Positions 18,276 to 29,500 of a stretch of DNA of 64,000 nucleotides are shown one piece after another; position 1 is the stretch's first letter; each line of letters starts with the position of its first letter. The DNA lies in the NCBI RefSeq assembly GCF_021347895.1, contig NC_067124.1:15676521-15740520 (forward strand). Reading direction: 5' to 3'. A program made the translations under genes and the position numbers. Below the pieces are notes generated by a model. It was not told the DNA's origin and did no database searches. It worked only from the letters and a program-made list of their open reading frames with translations. This DNA is from Acanthochromis polyacanthus. Lineage: Eukaryota > Chordata > Actinopteri > Pomacentridae.

Positions 18276-21200
18276 GTAAAAAAAAATTTACATCTCCTGT
18301 GTGTGTTTCTGCATGAAAACGTCTCAAAGCAGGTGAATGTCGCCGTCGTAAAGTGCGTAAAAACGTGCAGCTGTCCACACACTCACTGCGCGATAGAAGC
18401 GGTTCAGTGTTTATGTTATGTTTAAGAGCTTCCGGAACTTTTCCATTGATTGCTGTATCCACTGGCCTCCTCGGAGGGTCTTGACTATAAAATCCGTGAC
18501 TCCATTGGCTTAAATGGGGTTTTTCTTTTCTTAAAAAAGCATGAGCTGCAAATTGTAATGGCCTGACCACCGCTTAACACTCGCTGCGCAGCTAATTGCG
18601 TAAAACTGAACGCTGGCGATTTCTATTAGAACATTTAGCTTCTAAGCGGCGAATTTATGTATCATAGAAAATTAATAGAACATAAGCTGTAACTCTTTCT
18701 TCTCCAGTCGTCATTAAAGCCAACAGGGGATGGAGTCGCTGACTTTATTCTCACTTGAATAAACTGAATTTTAACATGAAAAGCGTGACTCGCGACGCTA
18801 ATGTCACAGGGCACTTCAAGCGTTTTAGGGAAAGGTGCATATCAAGTGATTTGCTAATGGGATTTGTAATGCTGCAAAGAGACGATATGTTAACACACTG
18901 AGGCTGCACAACAAAACAAAACCAGAAAAAATAAAAGCAGACGCTGCAAAGAAAATGAGCGAGTTAATGGGTGATTAAAGAAAATTTAAATTTCCTTTTT
19001 TGTGTTATCTTAACTGCTGCATTAACAGGTGTTGTGTTATTAGTTAATCCGATAAAGATCTTAACCATTAGTCAACCATTAGTTCGTGGCTTTCTGCGGC
19101 CTGCTTTTACGCACCGTGTTTACCATTAGTGTTTTTTTTTAACTTGACGAATGATCAAAGCAAACATTATATGAAATATTAATGCTGTGTTTATTTTTAA
19201 CACTACAGTGCACGTCAGTAATCATGGCCAGGGTATTTAAATCATGTTTTATATTATATTTACCAGAAAATGAAGATATAATCTGCCTCATTTAAATCAC
19301 CTTCTAGTCATTTTTTACTTGTTTCGACGCGTTTCCAAAAGCAATGACTTCACTGATAAATGTTGTAGAATTAAACACATTTTTAAAATTAATTTTAAAA
19401 AAAAACAAACTAGTTAGGGTGTGATTTTAATTTGTTTTTGTGTGTGAAGATGTTTTCTAATTTTGAATGTACTCTCAAAAATATGTAATCCAAACCCAAC
19501 AGAGCAAAACGCATGGCAGAGTCCTGACTCTTTTTTTTTTCCAACTTTCCCCCAGTCCTCTCCATATGACGCTCACACAACCGGCATGGCTGGGGCATTA
19601 AGTTACCACCCGTACGGTAGTCCGGGGTACCCCTACCAGCTCAACGACCCGGCTTACCGCAAGAATGCCACCAGGGACGCCACGGCCACGCTGAAGGCCT
19701 GGCTGCAGGAGCACAGGAAGAACCCGTACCCCACCAAAGGGGAGAAGATCATGCTGGCCATCATCACCAAGATGACCCTGACGCAGGTCTCCACATGGTT
19801 CGCCAACGCCAGGAGGAGGCTCAAGAAGGAGAACAAGATGACCTGGGCGCCCAGGAATAAGAGCGAGGACGAGGACGAGGAGGACGGAGACGGGGAGAGG
19901 AAGGAGGTGGAGCGCTCCGACAAAACCCTGGACAACAGCGAGGCTTCAGCGGAGGATGAAGGTGGGGTATAATCTGGTGACCGAGCCGCGATCAGTTTAG
20001 CAATTCAAAGGAGGATGGGGAGGGTGGATGCTGCTTTTCTTCACTGCTGAAGTTATTCAGTGCAATAAGAGTTTCAATGAAAATATCAAGAAGGTTAAAT
20101 GATTAAATTGTGACACGAATTCCCAAATCAAATAATAAGATTTGAATGTATTTTTTCTGCCTTTACGCAAGAGATATGGCTTCTGTACTGTTGAGGAAAG
20201 CTTGATTGATATAAATTTTTAATGAAAACGAGGTTCTGAGACTCAACGCTGCACTAAATGGCCTGTTAGAGGAGCATTTTATTTTCCTGAACATGATTAA
20301 TGGCAGGTCAGAGGCAGAACACAGCACTCACCACGAGAGGCCTCAATAAAACCAGACTGTTAATGTTATTCCCATGATGATATTTTTGTATGATTATGTA
20401 AAAGGAAAAGCATAATTATTGTCTTGTAAAAATAGCCTACTTTTTAAAGTGATAAAAATAATCCTGCTTATGCAAGTTGGGTTTATGCACAAATATCTTA
20501 AAAGTTTGACACTATTTACTTTCTTCTACATTTTCCCACGTTTTTACTGGTACAATTATGTATTTTCTTTATTTTTGTTTTTCTCCAACTGCACTTGTTT
20601 AATCTTTTTTTCCCTTCTCAGGTATCAGCCTCCATGTGGACACCCTGACGGACCACTCCTGCTCGGCGGAGTCTGACGGGGAGAAGGTGAGCTGTGTGGG
20701 CGAGCTGGGCTCCGACCAGGCCGGAGACAAATGCGACGAGGACGGCGACGACCAGCACCGCGAGCAGCGGGCTCAGCTGTCACCCAAACCCGTCACGTCG
20801 TCGCCTCTCACGGGAGTAGAAGCTCCGGTCCTCAGCCACCACCACCATCACCACCACCACCAACACCTCCATCACCTGCACCACCTGCACAGCCAGCGCG
20901 AGGATTTGGCCCGGAGCCTCGTCAGCAGCAACAACCTGAGCACCAACAAATCGCCCTCCTGCCTGGACAGCAGGCCTCAGAACCCTGCGGTCAAACCCAA
21001 ACTGTGGTCTCTGGCGGAGATTGCTACCTCGGACCAAAAGCAGCAACATCAGCAACTGGGGCAGGCCGGGCAACCGAACTGCCCCTCCTCCAGCGGTGGA
21101 CTCCTCACTCCCCCGACGCCCTCCACCACCTCCCCGGCTGCCAGCTCCCCCTCCCTGTACCCGGCCCCCTCCATCCTTGGAAGACCTATTTATTACACGT

Positions 21201-21485
21201 CTCCCTTTTATAGCAATTACACAAACTATGGCAACTTCAGCCCCCTGCAGGGTCAAGGGATCCTGCGCTACACTAATTCATCCGGTGTGAGTCTGGCTGC
21301 AGCCGCCGCCGCCGCTGCCGCCGCTGCTGCTGCAAACGAGGGTCTGAGCTCGTCTCACCAGGCTGTGGAGGCCAGCACAAATCCCAAACACAGGCCAGAC
21401 TCTCCGCTCGTTAAAAATAACCCAAACCAGATTGTTGTTGTCGAGCAGCAGCATTTCAGACCCGCGAATTTAGAATCAAAGAAAG
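18036..21485 (+). CDS. irx2a: Iroquois homeobox transcription factor Irx2 (three exons; last exon not found)
   Basis: This is a nuclear TALE-class homeodomain transcription factor that patterns neural, heart and limb tissue in vertebrates (known of the family). Joining 18036-18275, 19556-19961 and 20622-21485 gives 503 codons plus one base. The N-terminus ([10 protein letters not shown], then [18 protein letters not shown]) matches IRX2 rather than IRX5, IRX1 or IRX3. The homeodomain spans residues about 113-175, with the TALE PYP insertion at 137-139 and WFANARRR at 161-168. An acidic stretch follows (183-216). [14 protein letters not shown] is at 340-353 and [12 protein letters not shown] at 401-412. 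Intron phases are 0, 1 and, by prediction, 1. Total length is close to mammalian IRX2, and the extra bulk comes from His and Ala repeats. The expected C-terminal tail is missing because the fourth exon was not located. If the last donor were skipped, the frame would stop at TAA 21491-21493 after Lys-Lys-Gly-Thr. The paralogue suffix is inferred: teleosts keep irx2 in the IrxAa cluster. Confidence 0.97.
18276..19555 (+). other. irx2a: irx2a intron 1
   Basis: The 1280-base intron runs from GTAAAA to a CCCCCAG acceptor with a T-rich tract at 19531-19540. The body is AT-rich with no repeat family or nested gene. Confidence 0.9.
19556..19961 (+). CDS. irx2a: irx2a coding exon 2 (TALE homeodomain and acidic tail)
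   Basis: The exon is 406 nt long. It is preceded by a pyrimidine tract and CCCAG, and followed by a GTGGGG donor (phase 1). It opens with [11 protein letters not shown], which continues the exon 1 frame. It holds the whole three-amino-acid-loop-extension homeodomain ([17 protein letters not shown] through KKENKMTW). Helix 3 carries WFANARRR, with the DNA-contacting Asn and Arg residues. A run of Asp/Glu with basic interruptions follows and ends in SAEDEG, the conserved junction to exon 3. Helix 1 has Gln131 in WLQEHRKN, where the mammalian IRX proteins I know have Asn. The body of the exon is GC-rich compared with its introns. Confidence 0.96.
19962..20621 (+). other. irx2a: irx2a intron 2
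   Basis: The 660-base intron runs from GTGGGG to CCCTTCTCAG. The last 110 bases are strongly T-rich, giving a long polypyrimidine tract. No other features are seen. Confidence 0.92.
20622..21485 (+). CDS. irx2a: irx2a coding exon 3 (C-terminal regulatory domain)
   Basis: The exon is 864 nt long, after a TTCCCTTCTCAG acceptor. It completes the split Gly216 and continues [21 protein letters not shown], closely matching human IRX2. [14 protein letters not shown] follows, then a His-rich block (residues 288-305). The conserved [14 protein letters not shown] is at 340-353, and a Ser/Pro region leads to [12 protein letters not shown] and NYTNYGN (to residue 420). A 13-residue poly-Ala tract is at 441-453. 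The exon ends in NLESKK plus one base at AAAG|GTACGT, a near-ideal donor. The phase and the Lys-Lys context match the place where Irx2 and Irx5 proteins switch to a short terminal tail. Confidence 0.93.
20837..20890 (+). repeat. irx2a: His-rich codon repeat in irx2a exon 3
   Basis: CAC/CAT codons encode eight consecutive histidines, then a periodic pattern in which histidines alternate with Leu or Gln (residues 288-305). Codon use mixes CAC and CAT, so this is an impure repeat and less prone to slippage than a pure one. Human IRX2 has no comparable His block at this position as far as I recall. Homopolymeric His runs in transcription factors often associate with nuclear speckle targeting, but that role is only inferred here. 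Confidence 0.9.
21296..21334 (+). repeat. irx2a: Poly-alanine tract (13 codons) in irx2a
   Basis: Thirteen consecutive Ala codons with mixed GCT/GCC/GCA use lie at residues 441-453, after SSGVSL and before NEGLSS. Poly-Ala runs are common in homeodomain proteins, often in repression regions. The mixed codons suggest a stable, selected tract rather than a fresh microsatellite expansion. Confidence 0.92.
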
Positions 21486-23241
21486 GTACGTAATGACGCG
21501 GTGCGTAAAAAAGTGTTGACAGTTCAAACACGACGACAGCTTCTGACACACTTACTTAATCTAGTGTTGAATCTTGGAATTGTATTTTAATTTAAACAAT
21601 GGAGGAGGGGAATCGCTCCATGGTGGAAGTGAAACGAGTCCACTTGTTTCCACTGCAAATCAACTGGTTTTCTTTGCGTCACTTCCATGTGGCTAAATTA
21701 AGCCTCTGGTCTTTGCATAAGAAACAAGTTGCTTCATCTGACACTGTTGGCAGATTTTCACTTGTTTAAAGAGAAATACGATTTTAAGACTCAATATGAG
21801 ACTAAATAACTTATTGAGGTGGACTTTTTTTTTGGGCAAATGAACGCGCACTATGGCCTCTAATTCGTTTTCACTGCAGTGGTTTTAGTAACTTTCTGGT
21901 TCGCGGGGGGAAATCAGTTTATAATTGTCCATGTTTTTTTAAACTATATGCATATTTTTTGTGGTCTTTTTTTGGATCTCGTGGGATCATTAAGAAGCAG
22001 GCGACGGGACTTTTCATTTTGCAACAAGTTTGCCTTAGAGTGAAGCAGCGAGGATGGAAGACGACGAGCCAACTGCAAAACACACGAGAACATGCAGATA
22101 GGAATAAGAAAATGAAGGGCAGGCCTCAGAATCTGCCCCCCCCCCCCCCACACACACACACACATACATACACATGCACACATGCACACACGCACGCACA
22201 CAGTGGCAGCCTGTGAATCCAATAAGCAGAGAAATGTTGCCATAGCTTTGAGCAGGAATCCAATTTTTTCTGTTTCCTCTGTGTGTGTGTGTGTGTGCGT
22301 CTCTCAGACCTTATCTTCTCCCAGCGTCGGATAATTCTAATTACACAGGGTCAGCCAAAAGCAAACAAATTAGTGAGTTTGCTCTGTGCAGCTCATCGCG
22401 CAACTTCACATCCTCAAATGTCACTTGTAGGTGGTTGGTGCGGTTACTTTGCTCTTGCGCACATATGAAGCTTTCCCTCCCTGCCGGCGGACAGCCTAAA
22501 GATTTTTTTTTCTTTTTTTTTAGCAGCAGCAGTGGGGATTTTTAATAAGCACTTGCAGCAGCACAGAGCTGTTTTTGTTGGTTAGAAGCAGCCTGACAGC
22601 CTTCCTGTTTCTGGGGTTGTGGATGGAATTGACCATTTGATCGTGTGGGATCGTTGTTCTTTTTTTTTTATTATTATTATTTTTATTTCCATGCTCTGCA
22701 GGTAGGTGTCACAATTGCTTTGATTATAAAACGGGAAAGGACGCCACCTTTTTAACCCCCCCCCCCACAACCTCTCCCTCCAAACTGGATCTAGTGCCAC
22801 CATGACGCGGAATGAACGCTGCTACTGTCCTCAGACTGTCTCATCATTACTGTATTGTTTCAGTTGTGTTTTTTTATTTTTGGTTTTTCTCTCTCTGGTG
22901 GGTCATCATCTCCATGTGCTGGGTTGAAACCGATTTCCCATTATATGTGATTTTACATGTTATTTCTCAGGTTCCTCTAGTTTTGCTTATTTGCCACGGT
23001 ATATTATTTCAGTATATAATTGCGTGTGGAAAACAAACAAACAAACAAACAAAAAATTTGCCTGGAAACCATTTGTCTTGGGACGCAAAGTGGACCGAAC
23101 TGAGCTGAAGAGAACTTGAGGACTTCAAAAGTGGAATAGCCTACATTTGATATTTATTTTTTTAAATGATGGCGAAACGATGCCTATAATTTATGCAAGT
23201 TGTATTGCAACAAATGGGAAACTGACATCGTCTGTTTGTTT

Positions 23242-23249
23242 TGTAAATA
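23242..23249 (+). promoter_or_regulatory. Pumilio-type element TGTAAATA in the 3' UTR (copy 1)
   Basis: TGTAAATA matches the Pumilio response consensus UGUANAUA and sits in the AT-rich 3' UTR-like block. A second exact copy is at 23362-23369, overlapping the polyadenylation signal. The motif match is seen directly; the regulatory role is inferred. Confidence 0.4.
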
Positions 23250-23361
23250 TATATACATATATAAATATATATATTATGGACGGTTTTTATTTGAGACGCA
23301 TTTGGGAAAAAAGCTACACAATCTTGTTATCAGGATACTTTTACTAATTTATATCTTTGAA

Positions 23362-23369
23362 TGTAAATA
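23362..23369 (+). promoter_or_regulatory. Pumilio-type element TGTAAATA overlapping the poly(A) signal (copy 2)
   Basis: This is an exact second copy of the octamer, and its last four bases fall inside AATAAA. Binding at such a site could compete with 3' processing, but that is speculation from position alone. Confidence 0.35.
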
Positions 23370-23371
23370 AA
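23366..23371 (+). terminator. irx2a: Polyadenylation signal AATAAA for irx2a
   Basis: A consensus AATAAA lies in ATGTAAATAAAATC, about 1.9 kb after the last recognised coding exon. It is the first good signal downstream of the AT-rich 3' UTR-like block. The cleavage site would be expected 10-30 nt further on. No transcript evidence is available here. Confidence 0.6.
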
Positions 23372-23819
23372 ATCAAAGGCGCTGGTAGAGATATACTGGC
23401 GGGGGTATTATATCCATTATTCAAATGAGAAAATATTAAACTGTTTTCCCAACTATTACATAAATCTTGGGGAGTCATTCTTTTATTCAGAACAGACCTG
23501 TATTTAACACTCAGGCGTTTTTTTTTTTTTTATGTTTTATTCTTTTCTAAATTCTCTCTGCTCATTGTGCTTTTATTTTGTCAGCCAAACGCAGATGGGA
23601 AATGCATGAATCTCACGTTTCATAAACATTATGAGTTTTCACAGATTGCGCGATCCATTCTTCCTAAATGGACAATCACTTTCTTTTAGGGCCTCATTCT
23701 GCTCAGGGAATCTCTCCTCGGTCACATATTCACGACCTTGATGGGGATAAACGACGTACTTATTTCATTTTTCTCCCCCTTTTCCCCCCACATCTCTCCC
23801 CTCCGCCGCACATTTATTT

Positions 23820-24090
23820 TTCAATGTGATTAATACAGCCGTGGGACGCATCGGGCATTATGGGCTCCCAGCGGGGCCGTCCCTGGAGCTTTTTTTTTTT
23901 TTTCCTTTTCCTGCCTGGTTCAGGATGGGTCAGCCCTGCCTGCTTCATTACGACACGGCATTGAGCAATCCATAAAAGTCTATCTAAGCATCTGCCAGCT
24001 CCAATGGGCTGTGTGATGGGCCCTAATCGGACAGGCTTTCCTCTGCTTTTCATCATGGCTTGGTTATTATAGGACACAGCTAATTACACA
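23820..24090. promoter_or_regulatory. Candidate conserved noncoding element downstream of irx2a
   Basis: Starting at TTCAATGTGATTAATACAGC, this block is repeat-free apart from a T run at 23890. It includes GGGCATTATGGGCTCCCAGC, CAATCCATAAAAGTC, GGGCCCTAATCGGAC and GCTAATTACACAATT with a TAATTA core at 24081. The texture is that of a vertebrate enhancer, and its position 450 bases past the poly(A) signal suits an irx2a element. Confidence 0.35.
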
Positions 24091-24099
24091 ATTTAGAGG

Positions 24100-26413
24100 G
24101 GTGGGGGGAAGCAAAAATCTAAAATTATTATTTTTATTATTGTACATTTAATCACGATTTTTACTTCAATTTTCATCTCGTTCTGTTATTTTATTCTATT
24201 TTCTGATTTTATACATGGATTCCAACATTGTGTCCCTGCTGTGGCCCAGAGTGTGAAATACTCCAGATCAAATACAGAATAATATTCCCCTCCTCCTAGA
24301 AGAGGCCTCCATCATCGCTCCCAGCCAGACTAAAAGCTAATCCTTCAATTTCCAGTTGAATTTGAGCTCGAGTGTTGTCCAAATGTCATGGGACGCCCAC
24401 CCCACCCCACCCCAACCCAACCCAAGGACGTAATATTTAGCTGCCACCAGGGAGGCAGTGGAGGGTAAACCCATCTCAACCCAGCTAACCCACCCTTCTT
24501 TTTTTTTTTTTTTTTTTTGGCTGACTTAAGTCTTTTTGACATAAATTCATGGTGTACTTTGCAGTGAATGGTGTCACACTGCCAGCAAGGGTGTCAGAGC
24601 GTCTTTTGGTTTCAAGAAAAAACATTTCGTGATGAGTTTCTTTGAAAGCGTGAGTGATTTTTGTTTAAATTCAGCATCGCTCTCCTTTAGATCATCATGC
24701 CTTGGATTGATAGCCATTTTTTTCCCCCTCTCTCTCTTTTTTTAATACCTCCCTTATTATCATTTCCCTCCACCTCACTGGCAGCCACCTATGTTGAAGT
24801 CATGGACGTTATAGCCCCTGGCCAGCTTCTTCTTCCTCAGTCCAAACGCTTTCATTAGGAGCTGATTTATTGAAATGCACGCTTTATTCTCAGGTGGGTT
24901 CCCCCAGGGACTCGGCAGTGTTGTCAAATAGCACCAGAGGCAGTCTCCACAGCACACTGGGGCCCTGCTGCCTCTCGCTCGCTCTCTCTTTCCCTCACCT
25001 GCTGCTGCTCCCTTCAAATGTCAACATTTGTTCTCAATAAAGAGAGTTATTGTTTCCGTTAAAAGAAGAAGAAGAAAAAAAAAATTGCTCGGCAACCGGT
25101 CACCTTTGAACACATGAAAGGAAACTTCCACCCCACCTCTTTGTTTGATTGAGAGCAACGGCAGGTGAAAATGGGAACAAGGCGGCCATTGCACATGACA
25201 AACCTCAAGCTGTGAAGCCCGTTATGAAACCATTGAGAATTTATGCCACAATTAGTCGCAATTGTGCAGAGGAATTTCCATCCCTTTTGAAGAACCTGCT
25301 CTTTGGCTCACATTCATTAAACCATTAGCAGAAGAAACCAGGGTGCCCTTGACACAGGCCAGATATTGATCCTCAAGGGCAAAACGCACCATTTACTGTA
25401 CTGCCAAGACAACTAAGCTTATGTTTCAGTGTGAGGGGACAGTTTAAACTTATCACGATATTATTTAATTCCACACATTGCATATCAAATACAGACATAA
25501 TCCTATCATACCAACGAGGGGGCGTTCACACTAAGGACTAGTTGTCATTGAAAACTAAATTGATGGTATCGCAGGGCTCACAGGCTTCATGTGAACGCAG
25601 TCTGGAGAGCAAGTGGACTCATTCCTCTTATCGCTGATCAAATAAGCAGCTCGTATATGCAGATAATTCATGAGCTCTTTGTATCCTTTATCCTCCCATC
25701 AACCCTTTCTCCTCCAAAATGCTTCAGACATTAATCTCTGATGCACACCTGCTCAAGCTAAAGTTTTATTGCGGCCACAGAGGGTTTATTAGGTTTCACA
25801 AACAGCAAGAGTTGGTTTGATGGGATTTTAAGGAAGACTATTAGGGATTTGATGAAGTAGCCGCAGACCAAACTTGCATTTCATTTGACAGTTTGCACGA
25901 GTTCCACTTGCGTGTCAGGAGAAGACACAAGTAGGAATAATTTTCACTTTTCTTTAATCTAGGCAGTTACACAGCGATATTTCTCATCAGTAATACAAAT
26001 CAATTCAAAGATGGAAACGTCCAATTGATAGACTTCAGCAACATTTCAGCTATTTTTCTAGTTAAAGTGAGAAAACCGACATAAAAAAAGAATCATTACC
26101 CTTTGATTGAACCTTCCCTTAATTCTACCCTTTCTGATGCTCTCATACTTTTCACGGCAAACCCACCCATTAAGACCCGACCATAAATACTGCTGATGTT
26201 CAGACTTAGCCGTAAGTAGTACTAATATTCAGGGGAGACGCAGAGACCAAAGAGAGTGGCGTACAAATCAGGTACAGTTGTGTTTAATAACACACATCAA
26301 AGTGGACGGGGGGGGGCTTTAAAAATGAGTCCGGGGTCCTGTCCTCTCGTAAAGGTGTCAGGTGAAATGTTCACCACTCTGGATGATCAAGGGGAGTGAG
26401 GCTGTGCAGGAGT

Positions 26414-26414
<1 letters not shown>
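24100..26414. other. Intergenic with two further candidate elements
   Basis: Blocks at 25140-25400 (GCGGCCATTGCACATGACAA, CATTCATTAAACCATTAGC) and 25600-25810 (CTTATCGCTGATCAAATAAG, GATAATTCATGAGC) are repeat-free with GATA- and homeodomain-like cores. The rest is AT-rich with pyrimidine runs. No coding segment was seen. Confidence 0.35.
24397..24424. repeat. CCCAC/CCCAA pentanucleotide repeat
   Basis: CCCAC units change to CCCAA units, which is C-rich on this strand and G-rich on the other. A T-rich run follows at 24498-24518. Confidence 0.85.

Positions 26415-26504
<90 letters not shown>
26415..26504. repeat. (AC)45 microsatellite
   Basis: This is an uninterrupted 90-base AC run between a CpG-poor flank and ATAAAACACAGG. 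No gene features surround it. Confidence 0.98.
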
Positions 26505-26507
<3 letters not shown>

Positions 26508-29500
26508 AAACACAGGTATTACTCCCTACACTACCACGCACACACACCTTCTCTCAGACTGAGAGACGCTAATGCTTGTCCACGCGACAGTCTAAACAAG
26601 GCCATTAGGAGCCCTGACTTCCACTCCTAATTGACAGTTATGTTTAATGCCTGTGGTGAATAAACACTTTGGACTAGTGGACTCCACCTTTGGGCTGTCA
26701 GGCAACAAAAAAAACCCAAAAAACTGGCAGACGGCTGTGAAAACTCCCATAAACCTGAATCTAAAAGGTTAGATGTACGATGCAAACAAACCAATTTATG
26801 GAACTAATAAATACTTGAAAGACATGAAATAAATATCTCCTGTCGTGAAATTCTATCGACAACTCTTACACTCTCTATTTGACAAGATGAGAATACAGCA
26901 GATTCAAACTCAGACAATATGCACTTTACATGCATGTGCATAGTGTTGGGACCATGTTAAAAGTAAGACACCGCGAGTGAGTGGCAGAGTGGTGACATGG
27001 GCCATAAGTTAAGAACAGCTGAAGGATGGTGCTGTTACATAAGTGTTACTGCTACCGCTCTTTCTCCGAGTCACATTGGATCACATAAATATGCTCCGCA
27101 GTCATGTGTTGAACAGGACACACACGCAAACCTGGAAAGAGTCACTGAAGGAGTGAACGTGACTTTCAGAGATAGGTTCAAGTAGACAGCTGAGCCTCTA
27201 TGCATAGATATTGATAAATTAAAATAATAAAAAGTCAAGTTTGTGTCCACTGCAGCTCATCAAGATCATTAGAGTTGCGTTTAGGTGGACATTTCTGTCA
27301 AGGATCATGAGGTTTGAGTGACATCCTACAGCAATAAATAGGCTAGATCTAGAACTAATTTTTCACAATATATAACGTATCTCAAGTGCAAGAAGAGAAT
27401 TGAATGTAAGAAAGAATCTTTGCATCACCCATCTTTTGCATATGATAGGTAAATGCCTTTCTCTGGTGGGATTTAATTACAACATATTGTTAATTTCCAT
27501 TTGGGCCTTGTTAGGAGTGTTTGTTTGAATGTGTGTGAAGGTGTTTCCACGTGTTCTGTGCCTCCATAGCTTGTGATTGCTTCTCTACAAACTGTGATAT
27601 GCATTTATATTTAACACTCCGTTAAAACCTTCATCCTGAATTGCAAACTGTCAGCTTTTAAGACCAGCGAGTCCAACAAGTGGATGAGGCAAACATGAGA
27701 AAACGCGTCCTTTTTTTTTTTTTTCTTTTTCTCCTCCTGTCTGTCTGGAGTGTTTTATAAATGAGCTCAACATGTCTGCACTGAACCTTTTTTTTTCCCC
27801 CATCACGTATTCTGCGAGACATATCAGGGAAGTGATTCATGTTAAATAGTATCTGTCAGACTTGTCGGCTAATTAAATGAAGCTTTGCTTTAAGCATACA
27901 GTTTAGTGTCATGACTTTTCACTTGATTGTAGCTTTCCACCTAAACCGCTTTCACAGTGTACTAGCACGTCGTGCAAATAAAACAGCAGAAAATGTAAAC
28001 GTATTGACGGAAAGCTGCGACCTTAGATGCTCATTTAATGAAAATAACCTTGAAGACATGCCTGGAGGCACAGTTTGAGGCGCTATATATTATCTGCCAA
28101 AATGTTCATTTTAGCAGCACTCTTTAAACATGTTGCATCACTTCCAATTATATCTCGATGTGATAAATCAAAGGCTGCTGAAAAAGCCTCTTTGATGAGT
28201 TGGGAAACATCTTAGAGACCAAAGAGTTGGATCATTTGTTTTGACAGCATAATATGACCAAGCTAACAGACAAGCGGGAGGCCTGTTCATTAACGTCAAT
28301 CCAAATATTAGACAATTAGGACTTTACGTCCATGTATGTTTAGCATGTTTAAAGGAGTGAGGCTTTCAGAACTCCACTGCAAGACCAGACCGGCAGTTTG
28401 AGGGGGGGAGGGAAGCATGTTATTCCTCAATGCCAAGGATTTTTTTTCCATATCCTGGGTCTGTATTATTAAAATTCTTGCTAATCTAAACATAATAACT
28501 CTAGACACTGGTCATGCTACACTGACATCCACTCCATACAGGTCACACTACCTGCATTTAGCACAAAATGTTGACAATGGATTTAAATCATGACATGCAG
28601 TTTGATTATTTTGGAATATTGGGGTTTTCAGATTTAAATGATTGCAGATGAGCTTCATAGTCATTGATTTAACCTTTAAACTTCATCTCCATGTGTGTCA
28701 AAATTATACATTTTGTTTCTTTTTCAATGAAAAGGATGTCTTCCTTCCTTAAAATGACTGAGGTCACCGTTTTCACTAGCATGTGAGGATCTACTGTGTC
28801 TCTGTTTCTCTCCACTGACACTTAAATTCAGGGCACCTTGAGCACACCAGCTCACCTACAGCTAAAACTACTCTACGCTGCACATATGCAGCTGTGTAGC
28901 TCTGCAGCGTAAAGTATAGTGATAGTGGAAAGGCTCACTGATTATTATGCTCTTACTATGTTTTCTGGCATTTAAAAAGAAACACCATATGGACGTGTTA
29001 ACACAGTCAAAACCTGAATTTCACCAGAGGGAGTCTTTGGGAAAAGACGCTGATAAATCATGTAAACATCAAAGACAAAATAATGCTTGAAAACAGCAAA
29101 CTTCCCCTCAACTGGAGGATTTTTAAGACTAAATAATAGGAAATGGCGCTTAGTGTTTGTTTTCCTCCAAAACTGAAGTGTGCAGTGAGAAGCATCTGGG
29201 GCCTTTTTGTCTTTTGTGTTCATTGTGAGGATGGAGATTGAGATATGTTTTCCCGAATACACAAAGTTAAAACTTTCAAGCTCCTCCTCTGTATGGGCAT
29301 TCTGACCAACTGGTGATCCCTCGCCGGCTTCCCACAGTGGTTACTGCAGATGCATGTTTTACCTCTGTGCAAACCAGAAGACAGGCAAGGTGATATTTGA
29401 ACAAGACAGAATGTGTAGAAAGGCAGGGCCAGTTTGTTTGTATGACACCCTCCAGCAACGAGGCAGTTCAGAGTGTTTCAAATATTGAACCTGATGACAG

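Larger units (their letters stand above)
21486..23390 (+). other. irx2a: irx2a last intron, undetermined terminal exon and probable 3' UTR
   Basis: After the exon 3 donor there is about 1.5 kb with several AG acceptor-like sites (for example before 22307, 22702 and 22971). None opens a frame resembling the short Irx2 tail. From about 23090 the sequence looks like an Irx 3' UTR: AT-rich, with an alternating TATATA block at 23241-23278 and a consensus AATAAA at 23366-23371. A C14 run, a CA repeat (22136-22180) and a short GT run (22281-22296) lie within it. Confidence 0.55.

Noticed and set aside
20731..21256. Long alternative frames on both strands within irx2a exon 3
   Set aside because: They are shadows of the GC- and repeat-rich coding exon; only the irx2a frame matches a known protein.
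22307..22468. Acceptor CTCTCAG at 22306 as the irx2a fourth exon
   Set aside because: It would restore Lys-Lys-Asp, but the next residues do not match the family tail and the frame is too long.
22702..22930. Acceptor CTCTGCAG at 22701 as the irx2a fourth exon
   Set aside because: The splice context is good, but the frame it opens (Gly-Arg-Cys-His-Asn-Cys) runs on through poly-C and T-rich sequence and does not resemble an Irx2 tail.
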